Below, in pieces: positions 8,350-16,318 of a DNA stretch of 64,000 nucleotides. The notes under the pieces are model-generated. The model saw only the letters and a program-made list of their open reading frames with translations, was not told the DNA's origin and did not search any database. Position numbers and translations under genes: made by a program. The stretch comes from Ralstonia pickettii DTP0602 (lineage in GTDB: Bacteria; Pseudomonadota; Gammaproteobacteria; Burkholderiales; Burkholderiaceae), in contig CP006667.1 of NCBI GenBank assembly GCA_000471925.1, forward strand, positions 3,410,001 through 3,474,000, written 5' to 3'. Within the stretch, counting starts at the first letter, position 1; each line of letters begins with the position of its first letter.

Positions 8350-9711
8350 ATGGCAAAGGTCAATTTCACGGCACGGCGAGTTCAGGAGCACACCTGCCCC
8401 GAGGGCAAGGCTCAATCGTTCCTATGGGACTCGGCATCGCCGGGGCTTGGTCTACGCGCGACCGCCAATGGAGCCAAGGCATATATCTTCCAAGGCAAGA
8501 TTTACGGGCAGACGGTCCGCGTGACCATTGGCGACCCGCGAAGCTGGAGCATCGACAAAGCCCAGGAGGAAGCCCGCAACCTGCAAACGCTCATTGACGC
8601 GGGCAAAGACCCCCGCGAGGCCAAGGCCGAGGCCAGAGCCACCCATGAGGCCAAACAAGCCGCCGCCCGCCGAAAGGATGTAACCGTTGGGGATGCGTGG
8701 ACCGCCTACATTGCCGCCCGCCGCACCAAATGGTCCGAACGTCACTATCAGGACCATGTACGCCTTGCTGACCGTGGCGACCGCGACTGGAAGCGCGGCA
8801 AGACGATTGCCGCGCCACTCGCCGCCCTGCTAGATGAACGCCTTTCCGACCTGACCCGCGAACGGATAGCCGCATGGCTGGAGAAAGAGGCTGAGAGCCG
8901 CCCGACAAGCGCCGCCCTATCCTTCCGACTGCTGCGCGCCTTCGCCCGCTGGTGCGAGGACCAGGCCGCCTACAAGGGTTTGGTATCGCTCGACGCATTC
9001 TCCAGCCGCATATCCCGCGAGCACGTGCCCAAGGCCAAGACCAAGGACGATTGCCTACAACGTGAGCAGTTGCCCGCGTGGTTCGCTGCCGTGCGTGGCA
9101 TCTCAAACCCGGTCATCTCGGCATACCTCCAAGGGCTGCTTATCACTGGCGCGCGCCGGGAAGAATTGGGCGGGCTGCGGTGGGATGACGTTGATTTCCA
9201 GTGGCGAAGTCTGACCATCCGAGACAAGGTGGAGGGCGAACGCACTATTCCCCTGCCGCCCTATCTTGCTTCCCTGCTGCTGGACCTGAAGCGCCGCAAC
9301 GACACGCCACCCAACGTGCACAAGCTAAAAGAAATGGAAGCACGCGGCGAGAAATGGGAGCCGTCGCCTTGGGTATTCAGTAGCCCAACGTCCGCCAATG
9401 GCAGGCTAGCCGAGCCGCGCAATGCCCACGCCAAGGCGCTAGAGATTGCCGGACTACCCCATGTGAGCCTGCACGGCCTGCGCCGGTCCTTCGGTACGCT
9501 GTGCGAGTGGGTAGAGATGCCGTCCGGCATTTCCGCTCAAATCATGGGGCACAAGCCATCCGCCTTGGCTGAGAAGCACTATCGTCGCCGCCCGCTGGAC
9601 CTGCTTCGAGCCTGGCATATCAAAATCGAGGCGTGGTTATTGATGCAGGCCGGAATCCAGTTCAAGTCAGAGAAGGCCAAACCCGGCCTGAAGGCGATTG
9701 CCGCCGCCTAG
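8350..9711 (+). CDS. int: Tyrosine recombinase / integrase
   Basis: A 453-aa site-specific recombinase of the P4/phiR73-like type that inserts elements into tRNA genes. The N-terminal DUF4102 arm-binding domain is about residues 1-90 (LWDSASPGLGLRATANGAKAYIF). The core-binding domain is about 110-225. Catalytic residues are all present: Arg269 (TGARREEL), Lys293, His375 and Arg378 (HGLRRSF), His401 (MGHKPSA) and the nucleophile Tyr411 (KHYRRR). It starts with ATG 180 bp inside the left repeat and reads away from it. Expected to catalyse integration at tRNA-Lys and, with the AlpA-like protein, excision. Confidence 0.95.
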   Translation: MAKVNFTARRVQEHTCPEGKAQSFLWDSASPGLGLRATANGAKAYIFQGKIYGQTVRVTIGDPRSWSIDKAQEEARNLQTLIDAGKDPREAKAEARATHEAKQAAARRKDVTVGDAWTAYIAARRTKWSERHYQDHVRLADRGDRDWKRGKTIAAPLAALLDERLSDLTRERIAAWLEKEAESRPTSAALSFRLLRAFARWCEDQAAYKGLVSLDAFSSRISREHVPKAKTKDDCLQREQLPAWFAAVRGISNPVISAYLQGLLITGARREELGGLRWDDVDFQWRSLTIRDKVEGERTIPLPPYLASLLLDLKRRNDTPPNVHKLKEMEARGEKWEPSPWVFSSPTSANGRLAEPRNAHAKALEIAGLPHVSLHGLRRSFGTLCEWVEMPSGISAQIMGHKPSALAEKHYRRRPLDLLRAWHIKIEAWLLMQAGIQFKSEKAKPGLKAIAAA

Positions 9712-9743
9712 CGGTGTTTTTTTATTCAGCATGGGAGAACTGT

Positions 9744-10109
9744 ATGAAAACAAGAAGAATTGCCGCAACGCTCGCCATCCTTAGTTTGGCTGCCTGCACT
9801 ACGCCAAGCGCCTTCACAGACAAGCCGATGACCCAGTTTGACCGCGACACCGAGTACGCCGTTGACGACACACAAAGCGGGTTTGTTATCACAATCAACT
9901 ACAGCCGCTACCAATTTATCCCCGAATCCGGCGCCTTAGCCGCAGCGTGCAAAGCCGCCCTAACAAGCGTCGCGCACGACATAGCCGAGCGCAAAGGCCG
10001 CCGAATAGAGCCTGTGAATGAGCAGCGCATCAAGCTATCGCTTGGGCGCAATGGACTCAGTGGCGTTACTTCCTGCTCCGCGACGGCGCCAATCATGTGG
10101 AAGATGTGA
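9744..10109 (+). CDS. Small lipoprotein of unknown function
   Basis: A 121-aa protein with a lipoprotein signal: a basic start (MKTRR), a hydrophobic core and the lipobox LSLAAC, followed by TTPSAF. GGGAGA precedes the ATG. The mature part has no domain I recognise; it is mixed alpha/beta in character and contains two further cysteines that could pair (AACKAAL, TSCSAT). It follows the integrase by 32 bp and may be co-transcribed with it. It could alter the cell surface, for example entry exclusion, but nothing in the sequence proves this. Confidence 0.75.
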   Translation: MKTRRIAATLAILSLAACTTPSAFTDKPMTQFDRDTEYAVDDTQSGFVITINYSRYQFIPESGALAAACKAALTSVAHDIAERKGRRIEPVNEQRIKLSLGRNGLSGVTSCSATAPIMWKM

Positions 10110-10226
10110 CTGGGGCCTGCCTGACCGTTTTTGCCCCTGCCTACGCCGACGGGCGGAAAAGCCGGACACCTTCACCGGCCCGGCAGGGGCTCCCTCATGA
10201 GGGTTTGCGCGAGAAGGAGCGCACCA

Positions 10227-10832
10227 GTGGGACGCATTACATACTCCGATATCGTTCGGCACTTCCGCATCGACCAAGACGACGCGCGCGAATGGCCGGC
10301 CCCCGGCCTCACGCTCCGGGCGGGCGGCGTGTTTGTGGTGAACCCTGATGACGTTGGCAAGACCTACGAAGGACTCACGCCGGAAGAGCGGGCGGCGCTG
10401 ACGGAACACCGGAAGGACGCCGGGTTTGACGAGGCAGCACTGGAACTGCCTTGCACCGCGGAGGAGCTGGCGGACTTCCTACTGTGGGCGGGCTGCGAGG
10501 ACCTCCTTCCCGACGACGGCGGCGAGTTTGCGGCCCTGATGCAAGCCGCGCTGGAGACGGTGCGCGCCAGAGAAGCCGGCCAGCCTGGGGGCTCCAATGC
10601 GCCCGCCGAGCCACCGGCAACGCCGCTCCCGCGGCAGCGCTGGCAAGAGGAAGAGGTATTGCGGGTTATCCGTGAGTTGGAATATCTGCCTGAGGCATTC
10701 CCGAAGAACCAGCCAGGGAAGCGGGGTGCGAAGAGCGAAGTGCGCGAGCGCCTCGAATGGAAGGGGAGCATTTTCAACCACGCATGGGACCGGCTGCGCA
10801 AGGATAAACGCATCGTAGATGGCAGAGACTGA
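10227..10832 (+). CDS. Hypothetical protein
   Basis: A 201-aa acidic protein. The frame is open further upstream, but GTG 10227 has AAGGAG at 10214-10219 seven bases away, which decides the start. The N-terminal half (GRITYSDIVRHFRIDQDDAREWP) has a helix-turn-helix-like look. A low-complexity Pro/Ala linker sits at about residues 125-150. The C-terminus has a basic, winged-helix-like segment (KSEVRERLEWKGSIFNHAWDRLRKDKRI). Not recognised. Its position between the integrase and the AlpA-like gene suggests an accessory element function. Confidence 0.6.
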   Translation: MGRITYSDIVRHFRIDQDDAREWPAPGLTLRAGGVFVVNPDDVGKTYEGLTPEERAALTEHRKDAGFDEAALELPCTAEELADFLLWAGCEDLLPDDGGEFAALMQAALETVRAREAGQPGGSNAPAEPPATPLPRQRWQEEEVLRVIRELEYLPEAFPKNQPGKRGAKSEVRERLEWKGSIFNHAWDRLRKDKRIVDGRD

Positions 10833-10848
10833 CCGCACACCCCCATGA

Positions 10849-10871
10849 CCCTCCTCCAAATTGGTGGAGGG
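10849..10871. other. Imperfect 23-bp palindrome (hairpin)
   Basis: CCCTCC-T-CCAA / TTGG-T-GGAGGG pairs at 10 of 11 positions around one central base. It sits 17 bp after the stop of the preceding gene. No T run follows, so it may be a weak terminator or a protein-binding site. Confidence 0.35.
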
Positions 10872-10910
10872 TGGAGACTTGCGGCGGGGGATAGTTCGGC
10901 AAATCCAATA

Positions 10911-10959
10911 CGTATCACCTCAACTCAACGCCGGACATCACGGCGAATATGGTGATACG
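10911..10959. promoter_or_regulatory. Inverted repeat before the AlpA-like gene, candidate operator
   Basis: CGTATCACC (10911-10919) and GGTGATACG (10951-10959) are perfect 9-bp inverted copies separated by 31 bp. The right arm ends 2 bp before the AlpA-like start codon. This suggests autoregulation by that protein or control by another island regulator. Confidence 0.55.
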
Positions 10960-10961
10960 AC

Positions 10962-11177
10962 ATGAAAGCCACCTCCACCCATGCTGAGCACAGCAGCATC
11001 CCCGCACTGCTGACCACTGCCGAATTTGCCGCTGCCCAGCGGTGCGCGCCTCAGACCGTCCGCAAGAACTACTGCCTCAAAGGTCACCACCACGGCATCA
11101 AGCCGGTGAAGCTGCCGAGCGGCCGCCTGATGTGGCGCGTCTCTGACCTGGCCGCGATGATTAACGAGGGGCAATAA
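10962..11177 (+). CDS. AlpA/excisionase-like small DNA-binding protein
   Basis: A 71-aa protein with a winged-helix/MerR-like layout: LLTTAEFAAAQRCAPQTVRKNYCLKG forms the helix-turn-helix, and VKLPSGRLMWRVSDLAAMI the wing and second helix. Small proteins of this type in integrative elements act as recombination directionality factors or switch on replication and excision genes. Its stop overlaps the start of the next gene by one base, so it heads a tight four-gene block with the HTH protein, primase and ATPase. The inverted repeat in front of it supports self-regulation. Confidence 0.75.
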   Translation: MKATSTHAEHSSIPALLTTAEFAAAQRCAPQTVRKNYCLKGHHHGIKPVKLPSGRLMWRVSDLAAMINEGQ

Positions 11178-11638
11178 TGAAAAACGCCCCCGACCACAAA
11201 GCAGCCGAGAGCGCGAACACAGAACAAAAGTATAAGACAAACGTACTGCCCAAGCGCATCAATACCGTCCGTGCTGGCGTGCTAGCGGCGCTGCTTGAAG
11301 GCGATGCCGTCACCGGCATGGATGCCGTCTTCAACCAAAGCACGACACGCGCCGCTGCCGTCATTCACGCCCTTGAAACGAAATACGGGTGGCACATCGA
11401 GCGCCGCGACATGGCGACCGGCACCAAGGATGGCCGCGTCGCCTGGGTGACTGTCTACTGGCTGTCCGCCCGGTCCCGCGAGGCGGCATTTGCCGCTGGC
11501 GCCCGCCCGTGGATTGATGAGGTCAAGGCCGCCGCTGCCAAGCGCCGCAAACAGGCTCACGTCACCAAGACCCGGGCCGCTCGCTTGAACGCAGCGCGCT
11601 TCGACCCGCGTCAGGGCGACTTGCTGGGGGGCCTGTGA
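11177..11638 (+). CDS. Small HTH-type phage/island protein of the replication block
   Basis: A 153-aa basic protein. Residues about 25-110 look like a winged-helix module (RINTVRAGVLAALLEGDAVTGMDAVFNQSTTRAAAVIHALETKYGW), followed by a beta-hairpin (GRVAWVTVYWLSARSREAAF). The C-terminal ~45 residues are Lys/Arg-rich. Similar short proteins sit before primases in satellite elements, where they may regulate or load replication proteins. Stop and start codons overlap with both neighbours. A decayed stretch at 16088-16138 encodes a near copy of its residues 91-107, pointing to a second, lost copy in this island. Confidence 0.65.
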   Translation: MKNAPDHKAAESANTEQKYKTNVLPKRINTVRAGVLAALLEGDAVTGMDAVFNQSTTRAAAVIHALETKYGWHIERRDMATGTKDGRVAWVTVYWLSARSREAAFAAGARPWIDEVKAAAAKRRKQAHVTKTRAARLNAARFDPRQGDLLGGL

Positions 11639-12465
11639 TGCTGGACTGGACCCAATATGACACCGGCAACCATCGCATCACCTGCCCCGCCTGCGGGCGC
11701 GGCGACCGTGACAAAACCTTGGGCCTGACCATCAAGGCGGGCGGGAAAGGTGTCGCGCACTGCTTCCGCTGCGCCTTCACTGCAAGCTACCGCCCGGACT
11801 GTGGCACCCGTCAGCAAGCCGCAGCCAAGCCGCGTATCCAGGCTGTGACGACGAAAAAGCATACGGTGCTGTCCGACTATGGCTGCGACCTGTGGAACGC
11901 CTGCAAGCCGCTCTCCGGCGTGGCCGTGGCCTACCTCAAGGCCCGCCGCTGCTGCATCCCGCCCGTCGACGGCGACTTGCGTTATCACCCCGTCCTGAAG
12001 CATCCGTCCGGGTACACCGGCCCCGCACTGGTGGGCCTGATTACCTGCGCCGTGACGCGCCAGCCATTGAGCCTGCATCGCACCTGGGTTCAGGCCGATG
12101 GCCGCAAAGCGGAGGTAGACCCGCAGCGCATGGTGTTGGCTGGGCATGGCAAGCAAGGTGGTGTCATTCGCCTGTGGCCTGACGAAGCCGTGACGCACGG
12201 CCTCGGCGTGGCTGAAGGTATTGAAACCGCCCTCAGTCTCGCGTGGGCGTATGCGCCTGTGTGGGCGTGCATCGACGCCGGGAATCTGAAGGGTCTGCCG
12301 GTGTTGCCGGAGGTGGAGTGCCTGATTATCGGCGCGGATAACGACCCTGCCGGGGCTCCTGCTGCCAGCCAATGTGCGCAACGCTGGGCCGGTGCTGGCC
12401 GCGAGGTGCTGGTGACGCGCCAATCTCAGAACGACCTGAACGACACGCTCAAGGAGGCCGCATGA
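11638..12465 (+). CDS. Primase with zinc finger and Toprim domain
   Basis: A 275-aa protein. The N-terminal zinc-finger region has ITCPACGRGDRD and AHCFRCAF, a CxxC...CxxC primase-type zinc ribbon. The C-terminal Toprim fold is visible as GLGVAEGIETALSLAWAY (catalytic Glu), followed by ECLIIGADNDPAGAPAASQCAQRW with the DxD metal pair. This is the usual primase of P4-like and small integrative replicons. The ATG overlaps the previous stop by one base (TGATG) after a G-rich ribosome site. Its stop overlaps the next start (ATGA). Together with the ATPase it probably replicates the excised element. Confidence 0.88.
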   Translation: MLDWTQYDTGNHRITCPACGRGDRDKTLGLTIKAGGKGVAHCFRCAFTASYRPDCGTRQQAAAKPRIQAVTTKKHTVLSDYGCDLWNACKPLSGVAVAYLKARRCCIPPVDGDLRYHPVLKHPSGYTGPALVGLITCAVTRQPLSLHRTWVQADGRKAEVDPQRMVLAGHGKQGGVIRLWPDEAVTHGLGVAEGIETALSLAWAYAPVWACIDAGNLKGLPVLPEVECLIIGADNDPAGAPAASQCAQRWAGAGREVLVTRQSQNDLNDTLKEAA

Positions 12466-13550
12466 ACGCCGCCGCTGAAATCATGCGCGACGTCCTGGCC
12501 AGTGCCGAGCGTATCTGCAAGCCGCAAGATGGGGCGGGCCGCGACGCCGAACCCAGCGAGCCGGATTCGCGCCTGAGTGTGGTCTTTGCCGATGAATTGC
12601 CCGATACCTTCACCCCGCCCGATGAACTTGTGCAAGGCGTCTTGACGGCGGGCGATGGCACCGTGCTTTACGGCGATTCCAACAGCGGCAAAACCTTCTT
12701 CGTGATTGACATGGCCGCCGCCGTAGCGCGTGGTGCCCATTGGATGGGCCGCAAGACTGAGCCGGGGCTTGTGGTTTACCTGGCCGCCGAATCCCCCGCA
12801 TCGGTTCGCTGCCGCTTGCGGGCGTACCAAAAGCATCACGGGGTGCGCGTTCCCAACTTTGCCATTGTCCAAAGCCCGATTGACCTGTTCGACGGTGAAG
12901 CCGACACGGACGCTGTTATCCGCCTGGTGCGCCAACTTGAAGCGCAGTGTGGGCAGCAGGCGCGCCTGATTGTGGGCGATACCCTGGCCCGCCTGAGCGC
13001 TGGCGCGAATGAGAACTCGGGGCAGGATATGGGGCTTGTGGTCCGCCGCTTCGACCGAATCCGCGCCGAATGCAACGCGCATTTCTTGTTGATTCACCAC
13101 TCGGGGAAAGCCGCCGCCGCTGGTGCACGTGGTTGGAGCGGTATCCGCGCTGCCGTCGATACAGAAATCGAGGTTACTGACTCGCCAAGTGGCCGATGCG
13201 CCGAGATTACGAAGCAGCGCGACCTGCCCACCAAGGGTCTGCGCATCGGGTTCAAGCTCGACGTGGTAGAGCTAGGGCAAACGAAATGGGGCACGCCTGC
13301 CACGTCCTGCGTGTTGGTACCGACCAATGCGCCAGAAAAACCCAAGGGTAAGCGCATGGGCGAAGTTGAAGGCGCGGTGGTGGAATTTCTGGCTTCGCAC
13401 AAGGTGGGCATCAAGAAAAGCGCCGTGGTGGCGCACTTCAATGGTCGATACGAGAAGGGGCCGATTTATCGCGCTATGAAAGCTCTCGTGGCCGCCGCCG
13501 TAGTGCACGAAGCTGCTGGCATGGTCTGCATTGCACAGGACGCCAAGTGA
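12462..13550 (+). CDS. RepA-like AAA/RecA-fold replicative ATPase
   Basis: A 362-aa protein with a RecA/DnaB-type ATPase core: Walker A GDSNSGKT, Walker B RLIVGDTLARL, and a sensor block FLLIHHSGKAAAAGARGWSGIRAAVD, as in plasmid RepA hexameric helicases (AAA_25). The C-terminal ~70 residues (VEGAVVEFLASHKVGIKKSAVVAHF) look like a winged helix for DNA binding. AAGGAGG at 12451-12457 marks the start, and ATGA overlaps the primase stop. The iteron cluster begins 2 bp after its stop, which is where an initiation site for this protein would be expected. Confidence 0.87.
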   Translation: MNAAAEIMRDVLASAERICKPQDGAGRDAEPSEPDSRLSVVFADELPDTFTPPDELVQGVLTAGDGTVLYGDSNSGKTFFVIDMAAAVARGAHWMGRKTEPGLVVYLAAESPASVRCRLRAYQKHHGVRVPNFAIVQSPIDLFDGEADTDAVIRLVRQLEAQCGQQARLIVGDTLARLSAGANENSGQDMGLVVRRFDRIRAECNAHFLLIHHSGKAAAAGARGWSGIRAAVDTEIEVTDSPSGRCAEITKQRDLPTKGLRIGFKLDVVELGQTKWGTPATSCVLVPTNAPEKPKGKRMGEVEGAVVEFLASHKVGIKKSAVVAHFNGRYEKGPIYRAMKALVAAAVVHEAAGMVCIAQDAK

Positions 13551-13552
13551 AT

Positions 13553-13655
13553 AAGGTACGCGAAGGTACGTTTAGGTACGTGTACCTGTCGGAGTACCCA
13601 GGCATAAAAGGTACGTTTAGGTACGCGACCCTTTAGGGGCGTACCTCGCGTACCT
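13553..13655. repeat. Iteron cluster, candidate replication origin
   Basis: GGTACG motifs recur in a 103-bp stretch directly after the ATPase gene. Direct copies are at 13553-13560, 13563-13570, 13573-13580, 13608-13615 and 13618-13625. Inverted CGTACCT copies are at 13640-13646 and 13649-13655. A 20-bp unit, AAGGTACGTTTAGGTACGYG, occurs at 13563-13582 and 13608-13627 with one difference. The repeats and their place beside primase and ATPase genes fit an origin. Confidence 0.65.
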
Positions 13656-13727
13656 GCCGCACCTGCGGCTGATTGCCTCAATGAGAAACAGACATTTCAC
13701 TTTGAAAGGAGGAAAGGAGGGTTTGAA

Positions 13728-13829
13728 ATGGGCGAAAAGTCTCGAACCATGGACGGCGTACTCGCCTCGCTTCATCTGGCACTGGTGCGTGCTGCCGTAT
13801 TCGTCAGGGAGGTAATGCCATGGACCTGA
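13728..13829 (+). CDS. Possible 33-aa small protein
   Basis: ATG 13728 has a very strong purine-rich ribosome site (AAGGAGG, ending 7 bp upstream). It opens a 33-codon frame encoding a short amphipathic peptide (MGEKSRTMDGVLASLHLAL and following) with a hydrophobic segment LHLALVRAAVFV. A further 17-codon frame (13820-13873) overlaps its end and has its own GGGAGG. A 29-codon frame with AAGAAGG lies at 13979-14068. None is recognised; the ribosome sites are the main support. Confidence 0.35.
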   Translation: MGEKSRTMDGVLASLHLALVRAAVFVREVMPWT

Positions 13830-13916
13830 CATCGAGGGACAAGGACCGGACGGGAACCGTGCCACTCCCGTAAGTCATGATGACCGGAGAAGGCACTGGC
13901 CCGGGGGTGATGTTTC

Positions 13917-13942
13917 GTTAACTTTTGTTGAGTAAAGTTAAC
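13917..13942. promoter_or_regulatory. Perfect 9-bp inverted repeat, candidate operator
   Basis: GTTAACTTT (13917-13925), eight bases, then AAAGTTAAC (13934-13942). It is AT-rich in a GC-rich setting, lies between the replication block and the minus-strand accessory genes, and looks like a dimeric regulator site. The rest of 13874-14118 shows only the short frame at 13979-14068. Confidence 0.45.
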
Positions 13943-14118
13943 CTTGAACGCTGAAAATAGAGTCGCAAGAAGGTCGCCATGCCAGCATCCCGGCCAAGAC
14001 GCACCAACGTATCAAACCGACATGTCATCGTAAGCGCCCGTTTCCGTCCTTGCCCTATCTCAAGTTAAGACGACATCTCGAACAGGTCCGGGTTTGCCAG
14101 GTCGGCTCCGCAAACGCC

Positions 14119-14142
14119 GCGCGCCTGGCCTGCGAGGCGCGC
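14119..14142 (-). terminator. GC hairpin directly after a minus-strand stop
   Basis: GCGCGCCT (14119-14126) and AGGCGCGC (14135-14142) form a perfect 8-bp stem that abuts the stop codon of the 73-aa gene. No clear T run follows, so termination is only suggested. Confidence 0.35.
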
Positions 14143-14364
14143 TTACTGCTCCGGCGGCAGCAGAATGTCCGGCATCACGAACTCCTCCGCCTGGTGCTTG
14201 GGCATGCCCGCTGCCATCAGCGTCGACACCTGCGTCGCCGCCTGCTTGCTCAGACTCTGGGCGAACTCCTGCAGCGTCCCGTCCTTCTGCATTTCCTTGT
14301 ACGCCTTCGGGCGCCACTGTTTCCAGTGCCGGAGTATCAGCCCCGTGTACTGCAGTCCTAGCAT
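14143..14364 (-). CDS. Small mobile-element hypothetical protein
   Basis: A 73-aa protein beginning MLGLQYTGLILRHWKQWRPK, with GGAGAG upstream of the ATG. The pattern of an aromatic/basic N-terminus, a middle helical stretch rich in Gln and Ala (LQEFAQSLSKQAATQVSTLM), and an acidic LPPEQ end is common to small uncharacterised proteins in phages and genomic islands. It distantly recalls TnpV-like proteins. I cannot assign a function. A longer frame starting at 14457 is open but its extra N-terminus lacks a ribosome site. Confidence 0.5.
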   Translation of the reverse strand: MLGLQYTGLILRHWKQWRPKAYKEMQKDGTLQEFAQSLSKQAATQVSTLMAAGMPKHQAEEFVMPDILLPPEQ

Positions 14365-14545
14365 TGACTCTCCATCATTAGTGGTATCCCGGGATTCAAT
14401 CGTAGTCGCTGCCGATGGCCTTGTAATTTTGCGCGGCGAGGTCCGGCACACCCTCATTCCCTGTCAGCCGGGGGCGAGCCTCCCTTTTTGGGCAACCTTT
14501 CATCGGTCTCCACCAATTCCCATCTGCCGGCCATGGACCATACCC

Positions 14546-15304
14546 CTAACGTAGACCTAACTTCTCCAAGAGGTCGTCTGCGCAACGATAGAAGTCAGGT
14601 GCTCGGTCACAAGCCTTTAAGCGCTCGTCAAACTGCTTCATTCGGCGACCGTATTCCGCTCGACTTATTCCTCGCGCCCTTGCGTTCCTTATCGCATTCT
14701 CCTCCTCATAGGCCATATCGTTTTGATTAAGGCGGTAGAAGGAAAGTTTGGCATCGCCCAGCATTCGAATGTCGGCGGGGGGAATGGAGAACATTTCATC
14801 TGCCAGGGATGCCGGAATATTCATCTCTGCGAAATATTCCTTCGAGGCTGCAAGCGTTTCGCGCAGGCCTACGTCCACCCCCCGATTTGGGATATCAGCA
14901 AAGTAAGGGCGATGGATGCCGACGTTACCCAGCGGGAGCCTAATCACGCCAGCAGCAAGGACATAGACACACGAACTTAGACATTCCCCGTCGGGCCGAA
15001 CCACGACCTGGAGCTGGTTTGCTCGGATAGCACGTCCAATCTCCATTGCGTCCCTAACACCACCACCAGGGGAATTAATGACAACCATGGCACGGGGATA
15101 GGATGGTGCGGACGACACAGGCAAAGGGGAGATACCTAAGGACCGAAGCTTCGCGGCGAACTGAGTCGCATCGCCCGGGCGAATCGAGCCACCAACATAT
15201 ATTGCAGCTGTTGCATTGTCCCCCTTCACTGCACGCATGTCGGCGGACATCGCAGGTAGATGCAACAGGCATGCAGTGCATAGGAGCAGAACGTTTTGCC
15301 TCAT
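14546..15304 (-). CDS. Secreted ClpP/crotonase-fold protein (COG3904-like putative serine protease)
   Basis: A 252-aa protein with a signal peptide (MRQNVLLLCTACLLHLPAMSA). The mature part has a ClpP/SppA-like fold: AMVVINSPGGGVRDAMEIGRAIR supplies the oxyanion-hole glycines, and GECLSSCVYVLAAG the likely nucleophile serine between two cysteines. GIHRPYF and a long helical region (AEYGRRMKQFDERLKACDRAPDFYRCADDLL) follow. Related proteins are periplasmic and of unknown substrate. GC content is visibly lower than the chromosome. It is a lone minus-strand gene in the island's accessory segment. Confidence 0.72.
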   Translation of the reverse strand: MRQNVLLLCTACLLHLPAMSADMRAVKGDNATAAIYVGGSIRPGDATQFAAKLRSLGISPLPVSSAPSYPRAMVVINSPGGGVRDAMEIGRAIRANQLQVVVRPDGECLSSCVYVLAAGVIRLPLGNVGIHRPYFADIPNRGVDVGLRETLAASKEYFAEMNIPASLADEMFSIPPADIRMLGDAKLSFYRLNQNDMAYEEENAIRNARARGISRAEYGRRMKQFDERLKACDRAPDFYRCADDLLEKLGLR

Positions 15305-15477
15305 GGCATTTCGAAGAGGGTTAATGGGCGCGAAAGATGACTACATCTTTCATGGTGTCGGAAGCGGCCCAACGCTGAGCCAAGAAGATGAAGCGCCGAA
15401 CTTCCAAACAAGGAAACGGGTAATCGCGTGCTGGCGCGGCGGCTTTGGCGACTATCTTGACCGGCCCCAACTGAGAA

Positions 15478-15735
15478 TTACCCCTTGCAACTGACAATCA
15501 GGCTGCGAGTAACGAGCGGTCCATAGCCCGTTGGCGTGCTGTTGCCACTGGAATTGACGATGTCGTAATTCCCGCCGCACGCTTTCGCCGCGGCGTTGTA
15601 GCACTTCGACCAGCTATCCGCCGAGCCATCACAGGAAATGGAATACCCCTGTTTCCCATTCGGCCCGGCGATGGGCTCAACGACTGCCGCGCAGGCGGTC
15701 AGCGCCAGCGCAAGCACATATAGCACACGTTTCAT
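15478..15735 (-). CDS. Small lipoprotein
   Basis: An 85-aa protein with a lipobox (LALALTAC after MKRVLYV). The mature ~70 residues contain four cysteines (SISCDG, SKCYNA, KACGGN, IVSCKG) and a small-residue-rich sequence typical of short cell-envelope lipoproteins such as those beginning ISCDGSADSW.K.CY. The ATG has a GGAGAGG-like site upstream. No function can be assigned. It lies 170 bp from the secreted ClpP-fold gene on the same strand. Confidence 0.65.
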   Translation of the reverse strand: MKRVLYVLALALTACAAVVEPIAGPNGKQGYSISCDGSADSWSKCYNAAAKACGGNYDIVNSSGNSTPTGYGPLVTRSLIVSCKG

Positions 15736-16318
15736 GCTCCTCTCCCTGAGAAATTAACTACCTTTCGATGTTGTTGCATATCCGTCCACCATTGCAGGTT
15801 AAGTCTCCAGGGCACACCGGGGGTATTCCCCCAGCGGGGGGAAGACGGCCCATTCGGCCCGCGTGCATATTTGTCCCTAAATTCGCATCGGTCAGGGTGC
15901 CGAGAGCCTACTACTGGATTTCCGGCAGTAGCGCCGCCACGCGGCCAGCAGCACAGCGTGAAAGGTGCGCTGGTTCCTGAGTCGGAAGGCAAGCCAGTCG
16001 CCCACGTACTAGCGGCCGCAGTCTGTGCCGTTCCGGCAAACCCGGCACGGTTGATGGTGCGTTGCGTTTGTCCGGCGTTTTTTCCCGGTAACTGTCTACT
16101 GGCTGTCCGCTCACTCCCTGGAAGCTGCGTTTGCCGCGCGGACCGGGTCGGTCAGCTTAGGACTCCGTTTGCGGCCCGCCATGGGACTACAGACGACTAC
16201 GCCAAGCAAAAGCACACGTGCGGACATACCAAATACCTCAGTTGCGCTATAGGGATTGGAATTGATTTGGGTATCCTATCCCGTGGTATCGGGTCCGTCA
16301 AATGCAGAACATTGGCGC
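15736..16318. other. 583-bp stretch without an intact gene
   Basis: Only short overlapping frames with no family resemblance are seen. It contains the 51-bp gene fragment at 16088-16138 and otherwise looks like decayed sequence between the small lipoprotein and the XRE regulator. Confidence 0.5.
16088..16138 (+). pseudogene. Fragment of a second copy of the small HTH gene
   Basis: Translated in frame, these 51 bases give VTVYWLSAHSLEAAFAA. This matches residues 91-107 of the protein encoded at 11177-11638 (VTVYWLSARSREAAFAA) at 15 of 17 positions. The DNA itself is also closely similar. The similarity stops abruptly on both sides and no start or stop context remains. It is most simply a leftover of a duplicated or second element's replication block. 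Confidence 0.7.

Noticed and set aside
13553..13655. CRISPR array
   Set aside because: The repeats are short, closely packed and partly inverted with no spacer structure; they fit iterons. No other CRISPR-like pattern was seen in the window.
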